Shown here: positions 30,991 to 41,346 of the stretch, in pieces
How the letters are laid out: the number at the start of each line of letters is the position of its first letter
Position numbering within the stretch: position 1 is the stretch's first letter
Source of the DNA: an uncultured Acidimicrobiales bacterium
Lineage (GTDB): Bacteria > Actinomycetota > Acidimicrobiia > Acidimicrobiales > SHLQ01
DNA: 55,400 nucleotides
Assembly (NCBI GenBank): GCA_938038785.1
Contig: CALHTB010000070.1
Coordinates: 1 to 55,400, forward strand
Reading direction: 5' to 3'
Program-made: the position numbers and the translations under genes
Notes under the pieces: model-generated
Databases searched by the model: none
What the model saw: the letters and a program-made list of their open reading frames with translations, nothing else
Told to the model about the DNA's origin: nothing

Positions 30991-33900
30991 ATGTTTCGAA
31001 ACCTGCGCAAGAGCCTGTTGTTAAGTGTCCTGATCCTGACTGTCGGTGCAGCGGGGTTGGCAGTCCAGTCAAACGCTGCGCTGGCCGCACCGACAACGTG
31101 CGGCGGACTGGTCTTCCAGGACTATGACGCCGACGGTGAGCGCTCCGAGGACTACAGCCACATCTCTGCTGACTACGCCAACTGGCTCGACGACCCGGTG
31201 CCAGACATTGACGTCGAGATCACGACCAACAATGGCACCGTCCTGACAACCACCACCGACATCGACGGTGAGTGGGACATCGCTCTCGACACCACCGATT
31301 TTCCAATTCGCATCGACTTCAGTGGCCTGCCTACCGATTGGGCATCAGCGCCGATCGGCCCGGACAACGGCCCGCTGACACAGTTCATCACCGATCCCGC
31401 CGAGTGTGGTGTCGGTGGCGTTGGCAGCGCCGCTCTTGTGGCGCCAGGAACCTTCTGTGAGAACCGGCCAGAGATCGTGACAACCTGCTTCTTGTTTGGT
31501 GGCGTCGCTGGTCATGACTCCGAGCCCGCGGTGGTATCGCTTATCGATGGTGCCATCGACAATCTCACGACCGAGGGAACTGGATTCCAGGATGACCCGT
31601 ACACCGTCCGCGCGACCTTGGGTGAGGTCGGCTCGGTATACGGCATTGCTGAGCGTCCGCAGGACGACTCGGTGTATGCCGGATCGTTGGTGAAGCGCCA
31701 CACCGAACTTGGTCCGTCAGGTAACCCGACCACGATCTATCGCATCGACCCTTCGAACAACGTCACCGAGTTCTTCACCACCGACGCGAACGCTGTCGAC
31801 CCGCACTCGGGTCAGAACGATGGCTGGGAGCTCGATGTCGAAGCCTTCGATGATGTTGGTAAGGCTGGTCTTGGTGACATTGCGATCTCTCATGATGGGA
31901 GCACGCTCTATGTTGTCGACCTGGGGCAGAAGGAACTTGTCGCGATTCCGATTAACGCGGACGGAAGCGCGAATGCTGGTGGTGTGGTGCGAACCGCCAT
32001 CACTGCAGCTGGGCTCGGTGCACCGTGTATTGAAGACGATCTGCGTCCGTTCGGTCTTGGCATTGACACTGACGGAAGCGTCTTGGTTTCGGCAACGTGT
32101 ACTGCAGAGTCCACTACTGCGGGACTGGGTCCGACGAGCGCTGTGAGCGGGCCGGTCCTGGGCGACCCCACCCAACTCTCGGCTGCCATCTACGACTTCG
32201 ATGGTACGAATTTCTCCTTCGTGGTGGATGTCCCAATCCCGACGACCAGCCGCGGCTCCCAATCGGGCACTCTCATGAACTTCTCGGACATAGCCGAGTG
32301 GCGTCCGTGGGTAAGCGAACCGCCTTACGCTTCCAATTCAAGCCGTACAACGGGGTACGCCCAGCCGTTGGTATCAGATATTACCGTTGATGGTGACGAT
32401 CTTGTAATCGGCATCATGGATATTTGGGGCCACCAGATGGGCGCGAACGCCCTGTACGAGCGAGACGGAAACGTCTACAGGATTGCTCAACCTGTCTCCT
32501 CGGGAGACACGGTGCGGGCGGTATCTACCGGCACCGGTTATACCTTTCCGACCAGTGGCCCGGATTTCTTCTATGACGGGGACAACTACAACAATGGCCA
32601 CGCAGAGACAACGCTGGGTGCTCCCGTACAGATCCCGGGCCGCCCGTATCTGATCTCTAACGCCTTCGACCCGATTAACCCAGCTCAGACGTGGCAGTCG
32701 GGTGGTCTCGAGTGGTTCGCAAATGAGACCACAGCAAACCACGACGCTGGTGAACACGTTCGTGGTTACCGCGTCTATGACGGTGGTCCGGGCAGCCAGT
32801 TCGATACCTTCGGCAGCTTCGAAAAGGCTGCTGGTATTGGTGATGTTCAGGCCCTTTGCGGCAGCGCACCAATCGAGGTGGGTAATCGGGTGTGGGTTGA
32901 CGCCAACGCTGACGGTATTGCTGACCCCGCCGAGGTGCCAGTGATTGGCGCGGTTGTTGAACTTCTCGACGCCAACGGCAACGTGCTCGCAACGACCACG
33001 ACCGACGCTGATGGGCTCTATTACTTCCATAGCGACGACATTGCTGGTTTCGACCGTCATGGAGGCGACTACCAAATTCGCCTCGCGCAAGACAACTACG
33101 ACGCTGGCGGCGTGTTCGCTGCGGGTGGCGCGTACGACGACACCCCGATTACCACCGTCAACGACGCTGGTTCCGATGATGGCAACGACTCCGATGCGGT
33201 AGACGTGAACGGGCTCCCGACGATTTCTTTCACTGCGACCGACACCGATCACACGATGGATATTGGTGTCACCGGCGTATTCGACCTTGCGCTGACGAAG
33301 GTGTACACCTCCGACAGCTTTGATGCGCCGACCGATGGTGTGATCGCACCTGGTGCGGACGTGACGTTCACGATCACCGTTGAGAACCAGGGAACGCTCG
33401 ATACCGCTTCGTTTGAGGTGACCGACTATTTGCCTGCTGGTTTCACGTTGAATGATGCTGACTGGACTGCTGGCGCTGGTAACACGGCGACGATCACCGA
33501 TGGCCCGTTGGCCGCTGGTGCGTCGACCACGATCGATATCACGTTGACCGCTGGTACTGCGACTGCTGATTTCGTGAACTGGGCCGAAATCTCTGATGAT
33601 GATGGCGACGATGTCGATTCGACTCCTGATGCGAATCAGGGCAACGACTCTCAGCCTGCTGGTCCGGGTGACCCGACCGATGATGTCACTGACAACACGT
33701 CTGGCGATGAAGACGATCATGACCCCGCACCGATCTCGGTTGTGGAGGTTCCGGTCTACGACCTTGCACTCACAAAGGTGTACACGTCTGACACTTCGGG
33801 TGCTCTGACCGACGGTGTAATTGAGCCTGGCGCTGACGTGACGTTCACGATCACCGTTGAGAACCAAGGCAACGTGGATGCGGGCTCCTTTGAGGTGACT

Positions 33901-36900
33901 GATTACATCCCTGTTGGCTTCTCGCTCAACGATGCTGACTGGACTGCTGGCGCTGGTAACACGGCAACCATTTCGGGTGGTCCGTTGGCTGCCGGTGCTT
34001 CGGTTGATATCGAGATTACGTTGACCGCTGATTCGGTTGCTCCTGGTGATTTCGTGAACTGGGCCGAGATCAGCTCAGATGATGGTGACGATGTTGATTC
34101 GACACCTGATGCGAATCAGGGCAATGACGATCAGCCGACTGGTCCTGGCGCTCCGACTGATGACGTCACCGATAACACACCTGACGGGAACGGGGCAGCC
34201 GATGAGGACGATCACGACCCGGCTGGAGTGAGCGTCACGAACTTCGACCTCGCACTCCAGAAGGTATATGCGTCTGACACTTCGGGTGCTCCGACCGATG
34301 GTGTGATTGAGCCTGGTGCTGATGTGACGTTCACGATCACCGTGTTCAACCAGGGCACGATCGATGCCGCTTCGTTTGAGGTGACCGACTACATACCTGT
34401 TGGCTTTGTCCTGAGTGCGGCCGAAGTTGGATTGGGAGCCTGGACTGCTGGCGCTGGCAACACAGCCACGTACGCGGGTGGCCCGTTGGCTGCTGGTGCG
34501 TCAACCACGATCGACATCACACTCACGGCGGACCCCGACATTGCTGCCGGTGACTTTGTGAACTGGGCCGAGATCAGCTCTGATGATGGCAACGACATGG
34601 ATTCGACTCCTGATGCGAATCAGGGCAACGACAGCCAGCCTGCTGGTCCGGGCGAACCGACCGATGATGAGGTCGACAATGCTTCTGGCGATGAGGACGA
34701 CCACGATCCCGCACCGATCACCGTGGAGGTCTTCGACCTTGCGCTGACGAAGGTGTACACGTCCGACAGCTTTGATGCTCCGACCGATGGTGTGATCGCA
34801 CCTGGTGCGGACGTGACGTTCACGATCACCGTTGAGAACCAGGGTTCGGTCGATGCCGCTTCGTTTGAGGTGACCGACTATTTGCCTGCGGGTTTCACGT
34901 TGAATGAGACGCTCTTGTGGACCGACAACGGTGATGGCACGGCGACGTTCACGGGTGGTCCGTTGGCTGCTGGTGCTTCGGTTGACATCGATGTCACGAT
35001 GACCGCGGGTGCGACCATTGGCGACTTTGTCAACTGGGCCGAGATCAGCTCGGACTCCGGTGATGACATTGACTCGACACCTGATGCGAATCAGGGCAAT
35101 GACAGCCAGCCTGCTGGTCCGGGCGAACCGACCGATGATGAGGTCGACAATGCTTCTGGCGATGAGGACGACCACGATCCCGCACCGATCAGCGTTGTGG
35201 ATGCTCCGGTCTACGACCTTGCGCTGACAAAGGTGTACACGTCTGACACTTCGGGAGCGCCGACTGACGGCATCATCGAAGAGGGTGCTGACGTCACCTT
35301 TACGATCACGGTTGAGAACCAGGGCAACGTGGATGCGGGCTCCTTTGAGGTGACCGATTACTTGCCTGTTGGCTTTGTCCTGAGTGCGGCCGAAGTTGGA
35401 TTGGGAGCCTGGACTGCTGGCGCTGGTAACACGGCGACGTTCACGGGTGGTCCGCTGGCTGCCGGTGCTTCGGTTGATATCGACATCACGTTGACTGCTG
35501 ATTCGGTCGCTCCGGGTGAGTTCGTGAACTGGGCCGAGATCAGCTCAGACGATGGCGACGATGTGGACTCGACCGCTGATGCGAATCAACGCAACGACTC
35601 TCAGCCTGCTGGTCCGGGCGAACCGACCGATGATGAGGTCGACAATGCTTCTGGCGATGAGGACGACCATGACCCTGCTGGAGTGTCGGTTGCGAACTTC
35701 GACCTCGCGCTTACCAAGGTGTACACATCTGACACTGCTGGTGCTGCTACTGATGGTGTGATTGTTCCTGGTGCTGACGTGACCTTCACGATCACGGTTG
35801 AGAACCAGGGCACGATCGATGCCGGTACGTTCACGGTGACCGACTATTTGCCTGCTGGTTTCACGTTGAATGATGCTGCGTGGTCTGCGGGTGCTGGTGA
35901 CACGGCGACGATCGATGGTGGCCCGTTGGCCGCTGGTGCGTCGACAACGATCGATATCACGTTGACCGCTGGTACTGCGACTGGTGATTTCGTCAACTGG
36001 GCCGAAATCTCAAGCGACGACGGCAACGATATCGATTCGATTCCTGATGCGAATCAGCGCAACGACGCTCAGCCGACTGGTCCTGGCGCTCCGACTGATG
36101 ACGTCACCGATAACACACCTGACGGGAACGGGGCAGCCGATGAGGACGACCACGACCCCGCACCGATCACCGTGGAGATCTTCGACCTTGCGCTTCAGAA
36201 GGTGTACACGTCTGACACGTTCGGTGATGCGACTGATGGAGTCATCCAGCCTGGTGCTGATGTGACGTTCACGATCACCGTGTTCAACCAGGGGTCGGTG
36301 GATGCGACCACATTCGATGTTGTCGACTACTTCCCAGCTGGCTTTGTCCTCAGTGCGGCCGAAGTCGGATTGGGAGCCTGGACCGACAACGGTGATGGCA
36401 CGGCTTCGCTCACGGGTGGCCCGTTGGCCGCTGGTGCGTCGAGAGACCTGACGATCACGTTGACCGCACTGAACCCAGCTGCGGGTGACTTGGTCAATGG
36501 CGCCGAAATCACCTCTGATGACGGCGACGATATCGACTCGACTCCTGACACCGACCCGGCTGATGACAATCAGCCTGCCGCTCCTGGCGACCCGACCGAC
36601 GATGAGGTCGACAACGCCCCTGACGCGAATGGTGAAGCTGATGAGGACGACCATGACATTGCTGGTCTGACCGTTGTGATCTACGACCTTGCGTTGCAGA
36701 AGGTGTTCACCTCTGACACGTTCGGCGATCCAGCTGACGGTGTCATCGAGAATGGCGCTGACGCGACGTTCATGATCACGGTGTTCAACCAGGGCACCGT
36801 CGATGCCGGCAGTTTCACAGTGACCGACTATCTCCCTGTTGGCTTTGTCCTGAGTGCGGCCGAAGTTGGATTGGGAGCGTGGACTGACAATGGTGATGGC

Positions 36901-39900
36901 ACAGCGACAATCTCTGGTGGCCCGTTGGCTGCCGGAGCATCGACCGACCTAACAATCACACTCACTGCTGACACAGCTGCGCCAGGGGATTCGGTGAACT
37001 GGGCCGAGATTTCCGATGATGATGGTGTCGACATCGACTCGATCACCGACGACATCTTGGCCAACGATATTCAGCCTGCGGCTCCGGGTGACCCAACCGA
37101 TGACGTCACGGACAACAGCGATCGTGACGAGGATGATCACGACCCCGCTGGCGTGCAGATCGTCAACTTCGACCTTGCATTGCAGAAGGTGTACACCTCT
37201 GACACGCACAACGCTCGGACCGATGGAATCATCGAAGCTGGCGCTGATGTGACGTTCACGATCACGGTGTTCAACCAAGGAACCGTCGACTCGAGCGGTG
37301 TAACAATCACCGACTTCATGCCTGCTGGCTTTGTGTTGAACGATGCTGCTTGGACCGACAACGGCGACGGCACCGCTTCGATCAACACCGGTGCAATCCC
37401 AGCTGGTGGACAGCTTCCGGTCACGATCACGATGACCGCGGACAATGTGGACGCTGGAAGCTTCGTCAATGGTGCTGAGATCAGCACCGACGATGGCAAC
37501 GATGTCGATTCGGCTCCTGATGCTGACCCGGCTGACGATAATCAGCCTGCAGCTCCGGGTGACCCAACCGATGACGAGGTCAACAACGCGCCTGACGGGA
37601 ATGGTGAAGCCGATGAGGATGACCATGACATCGCTGGTGTGAGCGTTGAGGTCTTCGACCTCGCACTAACGAAGGTGTATACGTCGGACACGTTTGGTGA
37701 TCCAACCGATGCGGTTATTGATACGGGCGCTGAGGTGACGTTCACGATCACGGTGTTCAACCAGGGCACGGTAGATGCTGGCACGTTCGACGTGACTGAC
37801 TTCCTCCCTGTCGGTTTCACACTGAACGATGCTGCTTGGACCGATAACGGTGATGGCACGGCGACGATCACTGGTGGCCCGTTGGCTGCTGGTGCGTCGG
37901 TAGACATCGACATCACGATGACTGCTGGAGTGGTTGCTCCTGGTGGCTATGTCAATGGTGCTGAGATCAGTGCTGATGATGGCAACGATGCTGACTCGAC
38001 ACCGGATAGCGATCCGGCCGACGACAACCAGCCTTCGAGCCCGGGTGACCCGACCGATGATGTCATCGACAACACCTCTGGTGATGAGGACGACCATGAC
38101 ATTGCCGGTGTCGGGGTTGAGAACTTCGACCTCGCGTTGATCAAGGTCCTTTCAGATGATGGCTTTGGTGACCCGGCTGATGGTTTGACCGAGAACGGCG
38201 CTGAGGTGACGTTCACGATCACGGTCATCAACCAGGGAACGATCGACGCGACGACGTTTGACGTCACCGATTTCTTGCCTGCTGGCTTCACTCTCAATGA
38301 CCCCGCTTGGACCGATAACGGTGATGGCACGGCGACCATCTCCGGTGGTCCTCTGGCTGCTGGCGACAGTGTCACCCTCGACATCACGTTGACCGCCGAT
38401 GGTGTATCCCCAGGTGAAGCCATCAACCTTGCTGAGATCAGTTCCGATGATGGAACCGACATCGACTCGACCCCAGATAGCGATCCGGCTGACGATGGTC
38501 AGCCTGCTGCTCCTGGTGACCCAAACGACGATGTCACGAACAACGCTTCTGGTGACTCTGACGATCACGACATTGCTGGTGTCACGATTGGCGAGTTCGA
38601 CCTTGCACTTGTGAAGGTCTACACGTCAGACACGAGTGTTGACGGCAACGCGAACGATGGTGTTGTTCAGGTTGGCGACGATGCGACGTTTACGATCACG
38701 GTGACCAATCAGGGCACCCTCGACGCTGACACGTTCGACGTGACCGACTACCTGCCAGTTGGCCTGGTGCTCAACGACGCGGCGTGGACCGACAACGGTG
38801 ACGGCACCGCCACGACTACTGGTGGCCCGCTTGCTGCTGGTGACAGTGTTGATCTCACGATCACGGCCACTGTTACGAGCACGGTTGCTGGCGAGCTTGT
38901 CAACGGAGCCGAGATCTCCTCGGATACCGCGACTGATGTGGACTCGACCCCAGATGCTGACCCGGCTGATGACAATCAGCCAGCGGCACCTGGTGACCCG
39001 ACCGACGACGTCATCGACAACACGCCTGACGCGAATGGTGAAGCTGATGAGGACGACCACGACATCGCTGGGTTGACTGTCGATGTGTATGACCTTGCGT
39101 TGGTGAAGGAGTACACCTCTGACACGAGTGTTGACGGCAACTCGACCGACGGTGTGATCCAGCCTGGTGACGACGTGACGTTCACTGTCACTGTCACCAA
39201 CGAAGGCACCGTTGGCGCAACCGCTGTCGAAGTTACCGACTACCTTCCTGCTGGCTTTGTTCTCAGTGCAACGGCACCCGACAGTGCAGCCTGGACCGAC
39301 AACGGTGATGGCACGGCGACGACCAACGTCGGCGACATCGCCCCTGGCGCATCCACGTCAGTGACGATCACGTTGACCGCGGTCGACACCGGCGCTGGCC
39401 CACTGGTCAACGTTGTGGAGATCTCCGAGGACAACGGTGACGACATCGACTCGACCCCTGACGCCGACCCTGACAACGAGGGCGGCCCGGGAGGCGAGGA
39501 CGACATCGACGACGCCCCGGTCACCGTTGATGCGTACGACCTTGCGCTTCAGAAGGTATACACCTCGGACACGAGTGCTGATGGCAACGCTACCGACGGT
39601 GTAATTGCCGCTGGCGACGACATCACGTTCACGATCACCGTGTTCAACCAGGGCACGGTCGACGCGGCAGATGTTGACGTCACCGACTTCATCCCAGCTG
39701 GTTTCGTGCTCAGCGCAACGTCACCTGACAGTGCAGCCTGGACCGACAATGGTGACGGCACGGCTGTCACAACGGTTGGTGCGATTGCGGCTGGAGAATC
39801 GATTGCAGTGACGATCACGCTGACTGCGGTTGATCCGACCTTGGGTGACAACCTCAACGCCGCCGAGATCAGTGCTGCTGACGGCAACGACATCGACTCG

Positions 39901-40671
39901 ACCCCGAACGCTGATGTCAACGATGACGGCCCGATCACCGATGACGAGATCAACAACGCCGCAGGCGATGAGGATGATCATGATCCGGCGCCGTTTACGG
40001 TTGTTGAACCGGTTGTTCCGGTCTTTGACCTTGCACTTCGTAAGACGTTGGCCGATGGTTCGAACACCGCAACGGTGTCTGTTGGCGAGACGGTGACGTG
40101 GACGATCACGGTGTTCAACCAGGGCGAGACCTACGCAAGCAACATCGATGTGATTGATTACATCCCGTCGGGTCTTGCGCTTGCCGATTCCGATTGGACC
40201 GAAACCGCTGCTGGTGATGCGTCTATCACCATTGCCGGGCCAATCCCACCCGGAGCTTCGAGCAGTGTGGATATCACTACGACGGTGGTTAACGGAAGTG
40301 ACCTCGAGAACCTGGCCGAGATCGCCGCGGCTGATGCGGTTGATGAGAACGGTTCGCTCGTTCTTTCCGACGGTATAGCGCTTGTCGACATCGACTCGGT
40401 TGCTGACTCGAACAACAGTGAGGTTCCTGTTGACGATGAGGTCAACAACATTGGCGGTGACGAAGACGACCACGACGGCGCAGTGCTGACGTTGGCCCAA
40501 ACGATCACTCCAACATCACCACCGTTGGCGGTGACGGGTTCGAACTGGACGATCGCTCTGTTCTCCTGGGCGCTTGGCCTGTTCTTCCTTGGAGCAGCGC
40601 TCGTGCTGTTCGGGCGACGAGAAGACGACCTCGTTGCCTACCGCAACGGTCGTGGCTCGAACGGTCGTTAG
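30991..40671 (+). CDS. Giant DUF11-repeat cell-wall-anchored surface protein
   Basis: A 3226-residue surface protein. A signal peptide (RKSLLLSVLILTVGAAGLAV) is followed by an SdrD-B-like segment (CGGLVFQDYDADG), a region of about 450 residues with beta-propeller-like traits (VYGIAERPQDDSVYAGS), and a second SdrD-B domain (about 627-760, GNRVWVDANADGIADPAEV). Then come 15 tandem DUF11-like repeats of about 150-160 residues (about 764-3160). Each starts YDLALxKVYTSDT and ends in an Asp-rich linker such as DPTDDVTDNTSGDEDDHDPA that could bind Ca. The C terminus has LAVTG, a membrane segment and a basic tail, which fits an LAxTG class E sortase anchor. The likely role is an adhesin or stalk. No sortase gene is in the window. 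Confidence 0.92.
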   Translation: MFRNLRKSLLLSVLILTVGAAGLAVQSNAALAAPTTCGGLVFQDYDADGERSEDYSHISADYANWLDDPVPDIDVEITTNNGTVLTTTTDIDGEWDIALDTTDFPIRIDFSGLPTDWASAPIGPDNGPLTQFITDPAECGVGGVGSAALVAPGTFCENRPEIVTTCFLFGGVAGHDSEPAVVSLIDGAIDNLTTEGTGFQDDPYTVRATLGEVGSVYGIAERPQDDSVYAGSLVKRHTELGPSGNPTTIYRIDPSNNVTEFFTTDANAVDPHSGQNDGWELDVEAFDDVGKAGLGDIAISHDGSTLYVVDLGQKELVAIPINADGSANAGGVVRTAITAAGLGAPCIEDDLRPFGLGIDTDGSVLVSATCTAESTTAGLGPTSAVSGPVLGDPTQLSAAIYDFDGTNFSFVVDVPIPTTSRGSQSGTLMNFSDIAEWRPWVSEPPYASNSSRTTGYAQPLVSDITVDGDDLVIGIMDIWGHQMGANALYERDGNVYRIAQPVSSGDTVRAVSTGTGYTFPTSGPDFFYDGDNYNNGHAETTLGAPVQIPGRPYLISNAFDPINPAQTWQSGGLEWFANETTANHDAGEHVRGYRVYDGGPGSQFDTFGSFEKAAGIGDVQALCGSAPIEVGNRVWVDANADGIADPAEVPVIGAVVELLDANGNVLATTTTDADGLYYFHSDDIAGFDRHGGDYQIRLAQDNYDAGGVFAAGGAYDDTPITTVNDAGSDDGNDSDAVDVNGLPTISFTATDTDHTMDIGVTGVFDLALTKVYTSDSFDAPTDGVIAPGADVTFTITVENQGTLDTASFEVTDYLPAGFTLNDADWTAGAGNTATITDGPLAAGASTTIDITLTAGTATADFVNWAEISDDDGDDVDSTPDANQGNDSQPAGPGDPTDDVTDNTSGDEDDHDPAPISVVEVPVYDLALTKVYTSDTSGALTDGVIEPGADVTFTITVENQGNVDAGSFEVTDYIPVGFSLNDADWTAGAGNTATISGGPLAAGASVDIEITLTADSVAPGDFVNWAEISSDDGDDVDSTPDANQGNDDQPTGPGAPTDDVTDNTPDGNGAADEDDHDPAGVSVTNFDLALQKVYASDTSGAPTDGVIEPGADVTFTITVFNQGTIDAASFEVTDYIPVGFVLSAAEVGLGAWTAGAGNTATYAGGPLAAGASTTIDITLTADPDIAAGDFVNWAEISSDDGNDMDSTPDANQGNDSQPAGPGEPTDDEVDNASGDEDDHDPAPITVEVFDLALTKVYTSDSFDAPTDGVIAPGADVTFTITVENQGSVDAASFEVTDYLPAGFTLNETLLWTDNGDGTATFTGGPLAAGASVDIDVTMTAGATIGDFVNWAEISSDSGDDIDSTPDANQGNDSQPAGPGEPTDDEVDNASGDEDDHDPAPISVVDAPVYDLALTKVYTSDTSGAPTDGIIEEGADVTFTITVENQGNVDAGSFEVTDYLPVGFVLSAAEVGLGAWTAGAGNTATFTGGPLAAGASVDIDITLTADSVAPGEFVNWAEISSDDGDDVDSTADANQRNDSQPAGPGEPTDDEVDNASGDEDDHDPAGVSVANFDLALTKVYTSDTAGAATDGVIVPGADVTFTITVENQGTIDAGTFTVTDYLPAGFTLNDAAWSAGAGDTATIDGGPLAAGASTTIDITLTAGTATGDFVNWAEISSDDGNDIDSIPDANQRNDAQPTGPGAPTDDVTDNTPDGNGAADEDDHDPAPITVEIFDLALQKVYTSDTFGDATDGVIQPGADVTFTITVFNQGSVDATTFDVVDYFPAGFVLSAAEVGLGAWTDNGDGTASLTGGPLAAGASRDLTITLTALNPAAGDLVNGAEITSDDGDDIDSTPDTDPADDNQPAAPGDPTDDEVDNAPDANGEADEDDHDIAGLTVVIYDLALQKVFTSDTFGDPADGVIENGADATFMITVFNQGTVDAGSFTVTDYLPVGFVLSAAEVGLGAWTDNGDGTATISGGPLAAGASTDLTITLTADTAAPGDSVNWAEISDDDGVDIDSITDDILANDIQPAAPGDPTDDVTDNSDRDEDDHDPAGVQIVNFDLALQKVYTSDTHNARTDGIIEAGADVTFTITVFNQGTVDSSGVTITDFMPAGFVLNDAAWTDNGDGTASINTGAIPAGGQLPVTITMTADNVDAGSFVNGAEISTDDGNDVDSAPDADPADDNQPAAPGDPTDDEVNNAPDGNGEADEDDHDIAGVSVEVFDLALTKVYTSDTFGDPTDAVIDTGAEVTFTITVFNQGTVDAGTFDVTDFLPVGFTLNDAAWTDNGDGTATITGGPLAAGASVDIDITMTAGVVAPGGYVNGAEISADDGNDADSTPDSDPADDNQPSSPGDPTDDVIDNTSGDEDDHDIAGVGVENFDLALIKVLSDDGFGDPADGLTENGAEVTFTITVINQGTIDATTFDVTDFLPAGFTLNDPAWTDNGDGTATISGGPLAAGDSVTLDITLTADGVSPGEAINLAEISSDDGTDIDSTPDSDPADDGQPAAPGDPNDDVTNNASGDSDDHDIAGVTIGEFDLALVKVYTSDTSVDGNANDGVVQVGDDATFTITVTNQGTLDADTFDVTDYLPVGLVLNDAAWTDNGDGTATTTGGPLAAGDSVDLTITATVTSTVAGELVNGAEISSDTATDVDSTPDADPADDNQPAAPGDPTDDVIDNTPDANGEADEDDHDIAGLTVDVYDLALVKEYTSDTSVDGNSTDGVIQPGDDVTFTVTVTNEGTVGATAVEVTDYLPAGFVLSATAPDSAAWTDNGDGTATTNVGDIAPGASTSVTITLTAVDTGAGPLVNVVEISEDNGDDIDSTPDADPDNEGGPGGEDDIDDAPVTVDAYDLALQKVYTSDTSADGNATDGVIAAGDDITFTITVFNQGTVDAADVDVTDFIPAGFVLSATSPDSAAWTDNGDGTAVTTVGAIAAGESIAVTITLTAVDPTLGDNLNAAEISAADGNDIDSTPNADVNDDGPITDDEINNAAGDEDDHDPAPFTVVEPVVPVFDLALRKTLADGSNTATVSVGETVTWTITVFNQGETYASNIDVIDYIPSGLALADSDWTETAAGDASITIAGPIPPGASSSVDITTTVVNGSDLENLAEIAAADAVDENGSLVLSDGIALVDIDSVADSNNSEVPVDDEVNNIGGDEDDHDGAVLTLAQTITPTSPPLAVTGSNWTIALFSWALGLFFLGAALVLFGRREDDLVAYRNGRGSNGR

Positions 40672-40719
40672 AAGTCTCCACAACCAAGATCTTGCTGGCT
40701 GAAGGACCAGGTCGGTTCG

Positions 40720-41346
40720 TTACGTGCGACGAAGGCAGATGCCGCGATCGCGGGTGACGTCGATTAATTCTCCGTTGATTTGGAGTGGGCGTAGCCGCCC
40801 GCGGAGGCGTTTGACCAAAGAGTCGAGCGCTTGGGCGGTGACGCCCTCGGCGGCAACGTCGCTCCACACATGGTCGATGATGGCTTGGCGGGACACGTGG
40901 GTATCGGCGTGCAGGTCGAGCAGTTCGAGCAGGGTTTGCTGGCGTTGGGAGAGCGGCGGGTCGACGGGTTGTGCGTCTACCCACACCGCTCCGTTTTCGG
41001 GATCGATCCACACGCCGGTGAGCCGCCCGATGAGTGGCGCAGCCGGGGTGGCTGCGGGGTCGATGAATCGGAACGTAGCGATCCCGGCGAAGACAATTTC
41101 GTCTCCGTCTCGGAGGGGGTGCGGCAGGTGGTCGATGCGTTCTCCATTGAGAAAGGTGCCGTTACGGCTGCCAAGATCACGAAGGATGTAGCCGTGTGCG
41201 GTCCGGTCGATTTCGGCGTGGGTTCGTGACATCGACTGGGCATCGAGGTGCAGGCCACACGTCGGGTCGCGGCCGATCTTCAGTGGTGTGGCGTCGAGCC
41301 AGGTCTGCTGGCCGTCGGGAGATCGGCGAAGCACGGCGGGCGTCAT
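40720..41346 (-). CDS. FHA domain protein with C-terminal winged-helix domain
   Basis: A 208-residue protein. The FHA domain (about 1-95) has the phosphothreonine-binding signature: IGRDPTCGL, SMSRTHAEI and LGSRNGTFLNG. About 115-208 read as an OmpR/PhoB-type winged helix (LSQRQQTLLELLDLHADTHVSRQAIIDHVW, then LDSLVKRLRGRL and a hairpin wing RDRGICLR). FHA next to a DNA-binding head recalls EmbR, but with the order reversed. It likely binds a phosphothreonine made by the kinase encoded just upstream: the two genes overlap by 4 bases, so translation is coupled. This would be a one-step phospho-signal to transcription; the target genes are unknown. Confidence 0.85.
   Translation of the reverse strand: MTPAVLRRSPDGQQTWLDATPLKIGRDPTCGLHLDAQSMSRTHAEIDRTAHGYILRDLGSRNGTFLNGERIDHLPHPLRDGDEIVFAGIATFRFIDPAATPAAPLIGRLTGVWIDPENGAVWVDAQPVDPPLSQRQQTLLELLDLHADTHVSRQAIIDHVWSDVAAEGVTAQALDSLVKRLRGRLRPLQINGELIDVTRDRGICLRRT

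Noticed and set aside
32374-33867. Minus-strand open frame of 497 codons
   Set aside because: Complement of the giant repeat gene; low complexity and no start signal.
33283-40500. CRISPR or satellite DNA
   Set aside because: The repeats are in one continuous reading frame and encode DUF11-like domains.
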